Part shown: piece after piece, positions 15,580-24,188 of the stretch
Layout of the letters: every line of letters begins with the position of its first letter
Position numbering within the stretch: the first letter of the stretch is position 1
Source of the DNA: an uncultured Eubacteriales bacterium
GTDB lineage: Bacteria > Bacillota > Clostridia > Oscillospirales > Acutalibacteraceae
Length of the DNA: 55,331 nucleotides
Direction of reading: 5' to 3'
NCBI GenBank assembly: GCA_934486895.1
Contig: CAKSQZ010000011.1
Span: 1-55,331 of the forward strand
Notes under the pieces: model-generated
What the model was told of the DNA's origin: nothing
Databases searched by the model: none
What the model saw: the letters and a program-made list of their open reading frames with translations, nothing else
Made by a program: the position numbers and the translations under genes

Positions 15580-17160
15580 TTATTCTCTCCTTTTGCTGTC
15601 CGTGTCGGAAACAACATCGGAATTTTCACGCATGAGCGCGTCTATTTTATCATCGGATCCGTGATCCGTTTGTTCGCCGCCTTTGCGGCGGTAAGGCGCT
15701 AAACGCAGTGCCCTTCCGACAACTGCGGCGGCGGCTTCCTTTATATTATCGCGGTGACGGGAATCGGTGTTCATCATCTGCGCGAAATCCTGATTATCAA
15801 CATCGATTAGCAAAAGATCATCGAGCACATAAGCCGAAGAACCGCTGAGCATTGCGGCAAGCATCATCGATCGGCTTTTGATACGCTCTATCACATCGGG
15901 CCAGCTATCGAGCAAGACCGCCTTATCATAGTCGATCTTCTCGCGGCGGGGTTCCTGTTTTTTTGCGGCGGCAGGCGGCTTTTTCAAATTCGGCGCAGGT
16001 GCCGCTGCAACAACACCCTCTCTTACCTTTGCCTCCAGCTTTTCAAGCCGCTCTTTAAGACGGCTAAGTTCATCATTTTCGTCCGCCATACACATTTTTA
16101 TAAGCGTTGTTTCGAGCGAAATACGCTTGTTCTTGCCCTGCTTCATAAGGCGGATACATTCTCCGAGCAGATCGGTGCACTTTGAAGCACGGTCAAACTT
16201 AATGGCCTTAGACGCCGCCTTGATACGCTCGATCTCATCGGGAGATTCGTTTATCAGCTCGGACGGGTCGACGACCGCCTTTGCGACCATTATATTGCGG
16301 TAGTATTCGCTAAGGTCGCTGCAAAGTCTCATCATATCGCACGACTTCGCATAAAGCGACGCGACCTCTTTAAGCGCGCTTGCAATATCATTATTTGCGA
16401 CCGCATCACCGATAGCAAAAAGAGAATCTCTGCCGATAAGTCCTGCGGCGGCGGTTACAGTGTCCACCGTTATTTTTTCTTCAGACGAGCTACACAGATC
16501 GAGCAGCGAAACAGCATCGCGAAAGCCGCCGTCCGACAGCTTGGCGATCAGCATTGAAGCGTCCCTCTCGATCTCTATATTCTCGCATGAGCAGATATAT
16601 TCAAGTCTGTCGGCGATAACATCGGCAGACGCACGATTAAAGTCGAACCGCTGACAGCGCGAAAGGATCGTCGCCGGAACTTCGTGTACCTCGGTTGTCG
16701 CAAGAATGAAAATGACATGCTTAGGCGGTTCTTCGAGCGTTTTCAGCAATGCATTGAAAGCATCCTTTGTGAGCATATGCACCTCATCGATGATATACAC
16801 TCTGTATTTACAGGCCGACGGCGGATAGCTGACATTATCGCACAGCTCGCGGATACTTGCAACAGAGCTGTTTGACGCGGCATCGATCTCGACAACATCG
16901 AGCACAGTGCCGTTTGCAATGCTTTGGCAGGCGGAACATTCGCAGCAGGGATCTCCGCCTACGGGAGATTCGCAGTTGACGGCTTTAGCGAGAATTTTCG
17001 CACTTGATGTTTTACCTGTTCCTCTTGAGCCTGTGAAAAGATAGGCGTGCGAAGGCGAGCCGTTTTCGATCTGCGATTTGAGCACTGTCATTATATGATC
17101 CTGACCGCATACTTCCGAAAAAGTGCGGGGACGGTATTTTCGATAAAGCGCCTGTTTCAC
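15580..17160 (-). CDS. dnaX: DNA polymerase III subunit gamma/tau
   Basis: 526 aa from the GTG at 17160, set by the GAGAGGAG SD just upstream. The AAA+ clamp-loader domain starts 'ALYRKYRPRTFSEVCGQDH'; Walker A is 'GSRGTGKTSSAK' (about residues 42-53), the zinc module is C-x8-C-x2-C-x2-C ('CESPVGGDPCCECSAC'), and Walker B/sensor is 'YIIDEVHMLT'. Domain III follows (about 230-360). The C-terminal tau-like region is short and Ala/Pro/Lys-rich. DnaX loads the sliding clamp and organises the replisome. It is directly preceded by the SRP RNA gene, a conserved Firmicute arrangement. Confidence 0.96.
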   Translation of the reverse strand: MKQALYRKYRPRTFSEVCGQDHIMTVLKSQIENGSPSHAYLFTGSRGTGKTSSAKILAKAVNCESPVGGDPCCECSACQSIANGTVLDVVEIDAASNSSVASIRELCDNVSYPPSACKYRVYIIDEVHMLTKDAFNALLKTLEEPPKHVIFILATTEVHEVPATILSRCQRFDFNRASADVIADRLEYICSCENIEIERDASMLIAKLSDGGFRDAVSLLDLCSSSEEKITVDTVTAAAGLIGRDSLFAIGDAVANNDIASALKEVASLYAKSCDMMRLCSDLSEYYRNIMVAKAVVDPSELINESPDEIERIKAASKAIKFDRASKCTDLLGECIRLMKQGKNKRISLETTLIKMCMADENDELSRLKERLEKLEAKVREGVVAAAPAPNLKKPPAAAKKQEPRREKIDYDKAVLLDSWPDVIERIKSRSMMLAAMLSGSSAYVLDDLLLIDVDNQDFAQMMNTDSRHRDNIKEAAAAVVGRALRLAPYRRKGGEQTDHGSDDKIDALMRENSDVVSDTDSKRRE

Positions 17161-17189
17161 CCTAAGCACTCCTCTCTTTAATAAATAAA

Positions 17190-17346
17190 CGGGCGGCTGA
17201 TACCATTAAGTCTGCGGACGAACAGATTGACTGCGGCGCACAGGCGCATCCGCTTAATGCTGCTCGGTTCCCCGCCTGACATGGTTCACGGCGGCCTGTC
17301 GCACAGGACCCGACCGTCCGCATACTTAATGATACAAGACCGCCCA
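17190..17346 (-). ncRNA. ffs: Large-type signal recognition particle RNA
   Basis: Read on the minus strand, the ends pair (GGGCGG with CCGCCC). Helix 5 arms repeat a mirrored ATTAAGT...GCGGACG and CGTCCGCAGACTTAAT pattern. The conserved helix 8 core is present: CATGTCAGG then a GGGGAAC-type tetraloop, then AGCAGCATTAAG, nearly identical to other bacterial SRP RNAs. Location upstream of dnaX matches Bacillus scr. It forms the SRP with Ffh for co-translational membrane targeting. The exact 5' and 3' ends are estimated. Confidence 0.9.
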
Positions 17347-17347
17347 A

Positions 17348-17375
17348 AGCGTAAAAACGATTGAAGTATTGTCAA
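17348..17375 (-). promoter_or_regulatory. Promoter of the SRP RNA
   Basis: Minus strand TTGACA (17375-17370), a 16-nt spacer and TACGCT (17353-17348), placing the start of transcription at the SRP RNA 5' end. Confidence 0.65.
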
Positions 17376-17499
17376 AACTCAAATGGAACCCGCTGCCTGT
17401 GAAGGCAAGGGACACTTGTATTATGATTATATCACGGAAAACCCGAAATTACAATAGTTTTTTATTATTTTTTTGTGATCCGCCGATCCTTAATTATTG

Positions 17500-17528
17500 T
17501 TTACAACATGGAAAATCGGTGGTATAAT
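17500..17528 (+). promoter_or_regulatory. SigA promoter for the hypothetical gene-recD2-comF unit
   Basis: TTTACA (17500-17505), 17-nt spacer, TATAAT (17523-17528); divergent from the SRP RNA promoter. Confidence 0.75.
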
Positions 17529-17615
17529 AAACTCGCATGATTTTTAAATATCGTCACACTTTCGGGCAAACCGCCGTAAAATACATTAGATTTCTTCATT
17601 GGCGGTGATTTTTTA

Positions 17616-17936
17616 ATGAACACGGCGATATTTATTGTTTTGCTTATCTTTGCTGTGATAGGCATGAGCGCTGTTATGAATGCGGCGGTGAAACGGCTGC
17701 TTCTTCATGCGGGCAGATCGGTGAGGATCGTTTTTGCAGATGAAAACGATTTTGAAATGCAGATCAGAAGTGCCTGCTCGCAGCGAAACGATGAATTTAT
17801 AATCATCTGCGCCGACGCGCTTTCGGCAGATGACGAAGAAGCCGCAAGACGGCTTTGCAGGGAACACTCTGCGGCGTTTTGCGATAAGACAACGCTCTAT
17901 GCGGCGGTTAAAGCGGCGGCGGAAAAGATGATCTGA
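17616..17936 (+). CDS. Small single-pass membrane protein of unknown function
   Basis: 106 aa. An N-terminal TM helix ('TAIFIVLLIFAVIGMSAVM') is followed by a soluble cytoplasmic domain of about 80 residues rich in Ala, Asp and Glu, with several cysteines and the pattern 'DEFIIICADALSADDEEAARRLC'. No known motif is recognised. It has an SD (GGCGGTG-like) and is expressed from a consensus promoter, being the first gene before recD2 with a 25-nt gap, so it is likely real and cotranscribed. The soluble part has the alpha/beta rhythm of small receiver-like or glycosyltransferase-regulator modules, but this is only an impression. Confidence 0.65.
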   Translation: MNTAIFIVLLIFAVIGMSAVMNAAVKRLLLHAGRSVRIVFADENDFEMQIRSACSQRNDEFIIICADALSADDEEAARRLCREHSAAFCDKTTLYAAVKAAAEKMI

Positions 17937-17961
17937 AATTAAAAGAAAGGACGGACGGAAA

Positions 17962-20172
17962 ATGAGCGGCACCGAAACGATAAGCGGCACTGTTGAAAGC
18001 ATCACTTACCACAACGAAACAAACGGCTACACTGTGCTTGAGCTGGACACTGGGCGCGAGCTTGTGACGGCAGTCGGTGAGATCCCGTTTGTCAGCGTCG
18101 GCGAGATCCTGACGATGCGCGGCTCATTTTCCGTTCATGCGTCCTACGGACCTCAATTCAAAGCCGAGGCTGTCGAGCGTAGCCTGGAGATCTCGGCGGA
18201 TCAGCTGATAAGATACCTTTCATCGGGCGCGATACACGGAGTCGGGCCGAGGACTGCGGCAAACATCGTAGAGCGGTTCGGCGACAGGTCGATAGAGATC
18301 ATTGAAAACGAGCCCCGGCAGCTTACATCAGTGAAAGGCATTTCCGCAAAAAAAGCCATGGATATAAGCGAGCAATTCAAGGCGCAGTTCGGTGTGCGTG
18401 ACATTATGATAAAGCTTGCAGAATACGGTGTTACACCGAAAGAAGCAATGAAAATATACAAGGTGCTCGGTCAAAGAGCGGTCGAAGCGATCGAGCAAAA
18501 CCCCTATATTCTCTGCACGGAGAATATAGGAATAGGATTTATCAGAGCCGATGAAATAGCATCGAAACTGCCGGATTCGGTTGAGATCGCTTACCGCACG
18601 GCGGCGGCGACCGACTATATTATGCGGCACAATTTATCGAACGGCCACACCTGTCTGCCGATGGATGCGCTTTGCGAAAAAGCGGCAATGCTGTGCGGCT
18701 GTGACAAGGATATTGCAGAAGCGGCTGTTTTCGGGCTTGAAGCAGACGGCAGAGTTGTCATTCGCGAGCTTTTTGAAAAGCAGATGGTATTTTTAAAAAG
18801 CATGTACTCGGCGGAGAGATACTGCGCTAACAGGATCGCACTCATGCTCAAAGCACCGCCGCCCGAAATTGCCGTTCATTCGTCACGGCTGCGCGAGATC
18901 GAAGAGGAAAACGGAATTATTTACGACCGTATTCAGCGCGAGGCTATCAGCACCGCTCTGACAAAAGGTATTATGATACTCACAGGCGGTCCCGGTACAG
19001 GCAAGACAACGACCTTGAACGCCATGATCCGCCTGCTCGGAGAAGCCGGAGAGGACATTGCGCTTGCCGCTCCGACAGGCAGAGCCGCAAAACGAATGAG
19101 CGAACTTTGCGGCTTTGAAGCCAAAACGATACACAGACTGCTTGAGGTCGAATGGGATGAAAATGATCGTCAGCATTTTAAGAAAAACGAATCCAATCCG
19201 CTCAAATGCACGACACTTGTTATAGATGAGCTTTCGATGATGGATATTTCGCTTTTCGATTCCCTGCTTCGTGCGATGAGCGTCGGGTGCAGGCTCATTA
19301 TGGTCGGCGATGTCGATCAGCTTCCGAGTGTGGGCGCAGGCAATGTTCTGCATGATCTTATCGACTCGCAGGCTGTTCCGGTGATAAGGCTCGGCAGAGT
19401 TTTCAGACAAGCGATGAAAAGCCGAATCGTTGTGAGCGCACATGATATTATAGCAGGAAAAATGCCCGATCTGACTGTTGATAAAGATTCCGACTTTTTC
19501 ATGATGGAGCGGACTGATCCGACAGCGACCGCAAACCTTATCTGCGATCTTTTCTGCGACAGACTGAGAAATACTTATGATCTTTCTCCCATGCGCGATA
19601 TTCAGGTTCTGTGTCCTTCTCGCAAGGGTATTTGCGGAACTGTCAGCCTAAACAAAATGCTGCAAAGCCGCCTAAACCCCGACGACGGTGTTAAAAAATC
19701 GATAATCGTTAAGGGCTGCACGCTCAGAGAAGGCGACAAGGTCATGCAAATAAAGAACAATTACGATGTCACTTGGCTGAGCGATGACGGCGAATCGGGC
19801 TCAGGCGTTTTCAACGGTGATATAGGTATTCTCGAATCGGTCGATACCAAAAACACGGCTATCAGAATACGGTTTGACAACAAGACAGCGACTTATCTCG
19901 GCGAACAGCTTGAAGATGTTGAACCGGCTTATGCCGTTACGGTGCACAAATCTCAGGGCAGCGAGTTTGACTGCGTTATTCTCGCACTGTCCGGAACGCC
20001 TTATCCGCTTTGCTACCGCAATCTGTTGTACACTGCGGTGACAAGGGCCAAAAAGCTGCTTGTTGCGGCGGGGAGCGTTGCTCAATTCAGGACTATGGTT
20101 GAGAACGACCGCCGCTCGCGCAGATTCACGGCGTTCTCACAGTTTTTGAAGGAGGCTTGCGGCTCATTGTGA
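17962..20172 (+). CDS. recD2: RecD2 family ATP-dependent 5'-3' DNA helicase
   Basis: 736 aa. The N-terminal OB-like domain ('GTVESITYHNETNGYTVLEL') and the RuvA-like helix-hairpin-helix region ('GIGPRTAANIVERFG' type) distinguish RecD2 from RecBCD RecD. SF1B helicase motifs follow: Walker A 'TGGPGTGKTTT' (about residue 342), 'AAPTGRAAKRM', motif II 'LVIDELSMMD', motif III 'GDVDQLPSVGAG', and the UvrD-C/motif V-VI block 'AYAVTVHKSQGSEFD', 'LLYTAVTRAKK'. RecD2 acts in DNA repair and replication-fork maintenance in bacteria lacking RecBC. The GTGA overlap links it to comF. Confidence 0.95.
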   Translation: MSGTETISGTVESITYHNETNGYTVLELDTGRELVTAVGEIPFVSVGEILTMRGSFSVHASYGPQFKAEAVERSLEISADQLIRYLSSGAIHGVGPRTAANIVERFGDRSIEIIENEPRQLTSVKGISAKKAMDISEQFKAQFGVRDIMIKLAEYGVTPKEAMKIYKVLGQRAVEAIEQNPYILCTENIGIGFIRADEIASKLPDSVEIAYRTAAATDYIMRHNLSNGHTCLPMDALCEKAAMLCGCDKDIAEAAVFGLEADGRVVIRELFEKQMVFLKSMYSAERYCANRIALMLKAPPPEIAVHSSRLREIEEENGIIYDRIQREAISTALTKGIMILTGGPGTGKTTTLNAMIRLLGEAGEDIALAAPTGRAAKRMSELCGFEAKTIHRLLEVEWDENDRQHFKKNESNPLKCTTLVIDELSMMDISLFDSLLRAMSVGCRLIMVGDVDQLPSVGAGNVLHDLIDSQAVPVIRLGRVFRQAMKSRIVVSAHDIIAGKMPDLTVDKDSDFFMMERTDPTATANLICDLFCDRLRNTYDLSPMRDIQVLCPSRKGICGTVSLNKMLQSRLNPDDGVKKSIIVKGCTLREGDKVMQIKNNYDVTWLSDDGESGSGVFNGDIGILESVDTKNTAIRIRFDNKTATYLGEQLEDVEPAYAVTVHKSQGSEFDCVILALSGTPYPLCYRNLLYTAVTRAKKLLVAAGSVAQFRTMVENDRRSRRFTAFSQFLKEACGSL

Positions 20173-20873
20173 ACATAGCAAAACGAATTTTTCATGCGGT
20201 GTTTCCGCAGCGATGCGCCTGCTGCAACCGAAGGATCAACAGCGACAAAATGCTTTGCGACGGCTGCGAAAGTCATCTGCCGATTATAAGAAGCCGCATT
20301 TGCACTCACTGCGCGATGCCGAGATCGCAATGCGAATGCCGCGCTGTGCGGCATGAGTTCGACGGTGTTTGCGCTCCGTTTTTATACCGCGCGGCGGCGA
20401 AAAAGCTTGTGCTTAACATAAAGTGCAGACTTTCGGCATACGCTGTTAAATACGCCGCCGAGATGATGATCAAAACGCTGTTTTGCTATTTCGGTGACGA
20501 GCGGTTTGACATTATTACATTTGTACCGACCGACATGAAAACACGCAGCGAAAAAGGCGGGGATCACGCCGAGGCTATTGCAAAGGAGATCGGGCGCCGA
20601 ACATGTATAGATTTTGAGCGGCTTTTGATACAAAAAGGCAAAAAGCGACCTCAGCATACACTTACCGCCGCGCAAAGACGGAAGAATGTCGAGGGAATAT
20701 ACGAAGCGGCAAGACACCTGAACGGCGGAACAATCCTGCTGATCGACGATATATGCACAACAGGTGCGACTCTCAGCGAATGTGCAAAAACGCTGAAAGC
20801 CGCCGGTGCCGAAAGAGTCATCTGCTGCGTTGCGGCACGGTCTGCACCCGAAAACAAAACAGAAAATGAATAA
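20169..20873 (+). CDS. ComF family phosphoribosyltransferase-like protein
   Basis: 234 aa from the GTG at 20169, which overlaps the recD2 stop (GTGA). An N-terminal zinc-finger region has 'CACCNRRI', 'LCDGCE' and 'CTHCAMPRSQCEC'. The C-terminal type I PRTase domain carries the PRPP-binding loop 'LLIDDICTTGAT' (about residue 195). The family includes ComFC, which works with the ComFA helicase in DNA uptake, and GntX. Its coupling with recD2 fits a DNA-processing role; no other competence genes are seen. Confidence 0.9.
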   Translation: MNIAKRIFHAVFPQRCACCNRRINSDKMLCDGCESHLPIIRSRICTHCAMPRSQCECRAVRHEFDGVCAPFLYRAAAKKLVLNIKCRLSAYAVKYAAEMMIKTLFCYFGDERFDIITFVPTDMKTRSEKGGDHAEAIAKEIGRRTCIDFERLLIQKGKKRPQHTLTAAQRRKNVEGIYEAARHLNGGTILLIDDICTTGATLSECAKTLKAAGAERVICCVAARSAPENKTENE

Positions 20874-20925
20874 AGCTCACCTTATCTGCCAAAATTAAAA
20901 TCAGAATTCGGCGGAGGTGGGCTTT

Positions 20926-21288
20926 TTGTTTTACAGGTGTGAAAAATGCAACGGCACGCTTGCCGGACTGAATATGACGGGGCAGCTTTCCTGCTGTGAT
21001 CAGCCGCTCAAGGCGCTGAAAGCGAAGCGTGCCGACGATGAACATTTGCTGCTGAGCGACTGCTTGGGCGACAGAGTGACTGTGAGCGTCGGGCAGGATC
21101 CCCATCCGATGAACGAAGGGCACAAGATACTGTTTATCGCATTGCAGACAAAGGATCGCCTTCTGATCAAAAAGACAGGGGCTTATCGTCGGGCGAACGC
21201 CGTTTTCCACGGTGTCTGCGGCGAATTCAAGGTTTATGCGTTCTGCTCCGAGCACGGACTTTTCTGCGACAGAGTAAAGAGCGTTTGA
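20926..21288 (+). CDS. dfx: Desulfoferrodoxin (2Fe-superoxide reductase)
   Basis: 120 aa from the TTG at 20926, 8 nt after GGAGG (20913-20917); a GTG at 20917 overlaps that SD. Centre I ligands of the desulforedoxin domain are present: 'CEKC' (residues about 5-8) and the adjacent pair 'SCCD'. Centre II ligands of superoxide reductase are also visible: the His in 'DDEHLL', 'PHPM', 'EGHK', and the C-terminal 'CSEH' Cys and His. It reduces superoxide to peroxide without making oxygen, a standard anaerobe defence. The rubrerythrin gene follows after 24 nt and would remove the peroxide formed. Confidence 0.9.
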   Translation: MFYRCEKCNGTLAGLNMTGQLSCCDQPLKALKAKRADDEHLLLSDCLGDRVTVSVGQDPHPMNEGHKILFIALQTKDRLLIKKTGAYRRANAVFHGVCGEFKVYAFCSEHGLFCDRVKSV

Positions 21289-21312
21289 TACATTATTGAA
21301 AGGATCGATACT

Positions 21313-21852
21313 ATGGAGAAACTCAGCGGAACAAAGACCGAACAAAATCTTATGACTGCATTTGCAGGGGAATCGCAGGCGAGAAACAAATACGATTTTT
21401 ACGCAAGAAAAGCCGAGAAGGACGGATACGGACAAATCGCGGCTCTTTTTTACGAGACGGCGAGCAACGAACAGGCGCACGCAAAGATATGGTTTGATAT
21501 TCTGCACGGCGGTATGCCGCTGACCGAGCTTAATCTTAAAGACGCGGCGTCCGGCGAAAACTACGAATGGACATCGATGTATAAGGAGTTTGCCAAGGTT
21601 GCCAAAGAAGAAGGGTTCGATGAGATCGCTGCGAAATTCGAGATGGTAGCACAGATCGAAAAGGAACACGAACAGCGGTTTACAAAGCTTTTATCAAACA
21701 TCGAATCTGGCAAGGTCTTTTCAAAGGACGGCGATACTGTGTGGATCTGCCGAAACTGCGGACACATTCATATCGGAAAAACAGCACCTGAGGTCTGCCC
21801 TGTCTGCTCTCATCCGCAATCGTTTTTTGAGCAAAGAGCTACAAACTACTAA
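21313..21852 (+). CDS. rbr: Rubrerythrin
   Basis: 179 aa. The ferritin-like di-iron domain (about 1-135) shows the expected glutamates in 'FAGESQARNKYDFYA', 'ASNEQAHAKIW' and 'AQIEKEHEQRF'. The C-terminal rubredoxin-like domain has two CxxC pairs ('CRNCGH', 'CPVCSH'). Rubrerythrin is an NADH-linked peroxidase of anaerobes, detoxifying hydrogen peroxide. It sits directly after the superoxide reductase and before a strong terminator, so the pair forms a compact oxidative-stress unit, likely PerR-regulated in relatives, though no operator is identified here. Confidence 0.96.
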   Translation: MEKLSGTKTEQNLMTAFAGESQARNKYDFYARKAEKDGYGQIAALFYETASNEQAHAKIWFDILHGGMPLTELNLKDAASGENYEWTSMYKEFAKVAKEEGFDEIAAKFEMVAQIEKEHEQRFTKLLSNIESGKVFSKDGDTVWICRNCGHIHIGKTAPEVCPVCSHPQSFFEQRATNY

Positions 21853-21856
21853 AGAA

Positions 21857-21902
21857 AAAACTTCCGAGCCTCAATCCGCACAGAGGTTTCGGAAGTTTTT
21901 GT
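21857..21902. terminator. Bidirectional terminator (rbr / pseudouridine synthase)
   Basis: AAAAAACTTCCGA...CCTC stem with the mirror GAGGTTTCGGAAGTTTTT arm. The minus-strand gene stop lies inside. Confidence 0.85.
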
Positions 21903-22749
21903 TTTCAGGGGATTCTAAATTCACCGATCTGTTTTCAAAAGGCAGGGGCAGCTTTAAATACGCCGAATGGAGCATAAGGCGGCTGAACTTTTCGCCGCGA
22001 TACAGCGTATCCCCGACTATGGGAGAGGCGATATATTTGGTGTGCACTCTTATCTGATGTGTTCTGCCTGTGTACAGTCTGAGTCTGAGCAGTGTGCGGC
22101 TGCCGAAATGTTCGATCGGCTGATAAGCTGTGCGGGCACATTCGCCCGAGGGCGACACCGTTCTGAGAATGACCGACTCTTTTTCGCGGCAGATCGGTGC
22201 ATCGATAACGCCGCCGCTATTGAGAACGCCCGAAACGAGTGCTAAATACTCGCGCACAAATTCATCTGTGTGGAGCCGCTTTATAAGAAAGTCGTGAGCA
22301 TACGAATTTTTGGCGATAACGCAAAGCCCCGATGTCTCGCGGTCGAGCCGCGTGACACAGCGAAATCTGAAGCTTATCCCAAGGCGGTCATAATGTCCGA
22401 CAACGGCATTTGCAAGCGTGTCGAGATAATGACCGTGCGACGGGTGAGTCGGCATATTATACGGTTTATCGACAACCAGAACATCATCGTTTTCAAACAC
22501 GATATTTATCGGCTCATCGGACGGTTTTATATTCTCCGACTGCTCGTTTTCATCGCTGATGACGGCGTGCACCGTATCTCCGCTTTGCAAAATGCGGCTC
22601 ACATACACAGGCTCGCCGTTTACAAACAGGCCGCTTTTCTTGCATTTTGTCAAAAGCGCCGCCGAAAAACCGCAGCCTGTTCTTAAAAAGCCGCCGAGCT
22701 TTGCGCCGTCAAAGCTGTCGGGAACGATAAATTCGATTTCCCTTTTCAT
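21871..22749 (-). CDS. RluA/RluD family pseudouridine synthase
   Basis: 292 aa. An N-terminal S4-like segment ('GGFLRTGCGFSAALLTKCKKSGLFVNGEPV', about 15-60) precedes the RluA catalytic domain. The catalytic Asp lies in 'VTRLDRETSGL' (about residue 135), and the 'GRTHQIRVHTKYI' motif confirms the family. It isomerises specific uridines in 23S rRNA or tRNA; RluD-like S4 fusions usually modify large-subunit rRNA. Start overlaps the stop of the upstream pyridoxamine kinase gene by 4 nt, so the two are coupled. Confidence 0.93.
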   Translation of the reverse strand: MKREIEFIVPDSFDGAKLGGFLRTGCGFSAALLTKCKKSGLFVNGEPVYVSRILQSGDTVHAVISDENEQSENIKPSDEPINIVFENDDVLVVDKPYNMPTHPSHGHYLDTLANAVVGHYDRLGISFRFRCVTRLDRETSGLCVIAKNSYAHDFLIKRLHTDEFVREYLALVSGVLNSGGVIDAPICREKESVILRTVSPSGECARTAYQPIEHFGSRTLLRLRLYTGRTHQIRVHTKYIASPIVGDTLYRGEKFSRLMLHSAYLKLPLPFENRSVNLESPENKNFRNLCAD

Positions 22750-23585
22750 TTAACAAGACCCGATATGAGATTTTTTATCTCGGGCTCGAATACTAAGCCG
22801 AAGCGAGTGTCAATTCCCTCTTGATGCGTTAATTTTATCGCGGCAGATGTGAAATCGACCGCGCTTTTGACCGCCGATCTCAGCGTTTTGCCGTTCATCA
22901 GTTCACCGCACATTACCGAGCAGAAAACATCGCCGCTGCCGTGATAAACCCCGTCAATATGCGGAGCAAAACAATAATGCGGTTTTTTATCCGAGCTTTC
23001 CGCACAAGCGGCTCCGAGCAGGTTTTTGCCGCCGCAGATACCTGTCAGAACAATATCGGCGTTATACATGGTATAAAGTTTTTCGATGATGACTGCCGCA
23101 TTTTTTTCGCCGTGATCCTCGGTATACTCGGTATCTGTCAGCAAGCACGCCTCGGTGAAATTCGGCACGATAATGTCCGCCCGCTCAACCAGTGCGCCGA
23201 GCTTTTTAGGGAAATCGGGGCTGAAATGTTTATAAAGCCTGCCGAAATCGCCCATCACGGGATCGAGGATAAATGTTGTATCATCGGCACACAGCAGATC
23301 GAGGATCTGCCCGACAATATCTATCTGCCGCTGTGAACCGAGATAACCTGCGTATATCACATCAAAATGCAGACCGAGCGAATGCCAATGGCGAGCCATA
23401 GGAAGCATATTATCGGTGAGATCGCAGAATGTGTGGTTTTCAAAGCCTCCGGTGTGAGTCGAAAGCACCGCTGTCGGCATAACGGACGCTTCAAAGCCGA
23501 ATGCGGAGATTATCGGCAGCGCAACGGTGAGCGAGCATTTCCCCACTCCGGAAATATCATTTATCAAAAGTACTCTTTTTTGCAT
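22746..23585 (-). CDS. Pyridoxamine/pyridoxal kinase (PfkB-like ribokinase fold)
   Basis: 279 aa. The N-terminus 'LLINDISGVGKCSL' followed by 'LSTHTGGF' is characteristic of pyridoxamine kinase. Other features are 'DPVMGDFGRLY' and the C-terminal phosphate/ATP-binding stretch 'GVYHGSGDVFCSVMCG' with catalytic Asp. It phosphorylates vitamin B6 vitamers for PLP salvage. In many gut Clostridia this gene accompanies a B6 uptake membrane protein, which is not seen here. It is first in the minus-strand pair with the pseudouridine synthase. PdxK versus PdxY subtype cannot be decided by eye. Confidence 0.92.
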   Translation of the reverse strand: MQKRVLLINDISGVGKCSLTVALPIISAFGFEASVMPTAVLSTHTGGFENHTFCDLTDNMLPMARHWHSLGLHFDVIYAGYLGSQRQIDIVGQILDLLCADDTTFILDPVMGDFGRLYKHFSPDFPKKLGALVERADIIVPNFTEACLLTDTEYTEDHGEKNAAVIIEKLYTMYNADIVLTGICGGKNLLGAACAESSDKKPHYCFAPHIDGVYHGSGDVFCSVMCGELMNGKTLRSAVKSAVDFTSAAIKLTHQEGIDTRFGLVFEPEIKNLISGLVK

Positions 23586-23742
23586 TATATCATACCTTTC
23601 CGATTCTTATTTTAACTCACTGTTCACTCTGTGTCAATCCACTTTATTAATATGCGGTATGCCGATTCGGCACACTCTCCGGCTTAAAATCGATATTTTT
23701 TTAACAAATGTTATTATTCTCGCTTTTTTATGAATTTTTTAT

Positions 23743-23771
23743 TTGACAAACAGCAGAATTTCGAGTATTCT
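23743..23771 (+). promoter_or_regulatory. SigA promoter of the oad operon
   Basis: TTGACA (23743-23748), 17-nt spacer, TATTCT (23766-23771); an overlapping TATAAT lies at 23773-23778. The first start codon is about 65 nt downstream. Confidence 0.65.
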
Positions 23772-23840
23772 ATATAATAGGGCAAAAGGTTGATTTGTTT
23801 CATTTAGCCTTGAAAATTATAATTAAGAAGGTGAGAGTGT

Positions 23841-24158
23841 ATGTCAGGAATTTCGGTGTTGATGGCAGCGGAAGCTCCCTCGGATCTGAGCGTTGTTCTG
23901 CTCGGACTCGGAACGGTATTTGTCGGTCTTATTATCATTATCCTTATCTGTTCGTTAACGGGTCTGATCTTTTCATCTGCCAAGAAGTCGGAGGCTGAGC
24001 CGGCTGCTCAGAATATCGAAGCAGCGCCGGTGCAGGCTACCCCTGCTCAGGATATCCCCGACCGCGGTCAGTTTATTGCTGCCGTGAGCGCTGCGATCGC
24101 CGAAGATATGGGCACGGATGTTTCCGCGATCCGTATTGTTTCGGTCAAGAAAATCTAA
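23841..24158 (+). CDS. oadG: Na+-pumping decarboxylase gamma subunit (OadG family)
   Basis: 105 aa. One TM helix near the N-terminus ('VVLLGLGTVFVGLIIIILICSLTGLIF') with the typical 'GLGTVFVGL' pattern, then a Pro/Ala/Gln-rich linker and a short conserved C-terminal helix ('AAVSAAIAEDMGTDVSAIRIVSVKKI'). The gamma chain holds the alpha and beta subunits together and stimulates carboxyl transfer. It starts the four-gene operon gamma-biotin carrier-beta-alpha. Confidence 0.92.
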   Translation: MSGISVLMAAEAPSDLSVVLLGLGTVFVGLIIIILICSLTGLIFSSAKKSEAEPAAQNIEAAPVQATPAQDIPDRGQFIAAVSAAIAEDMGTDVSAIRIVSVKKI

Positions 24159-24188
24159 GTCTCTTTTGCAGAAAGGAATGTATTTATT

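Noticed and set aside
17388..17410. GGCTGCCTGTGAAGGC-type hairpin upstream of the SRP RNA as a tRNA or extra SRP domain
   Set aside because: It lies upstream of the SRP promoter and lacks T-arm and acceptor features.
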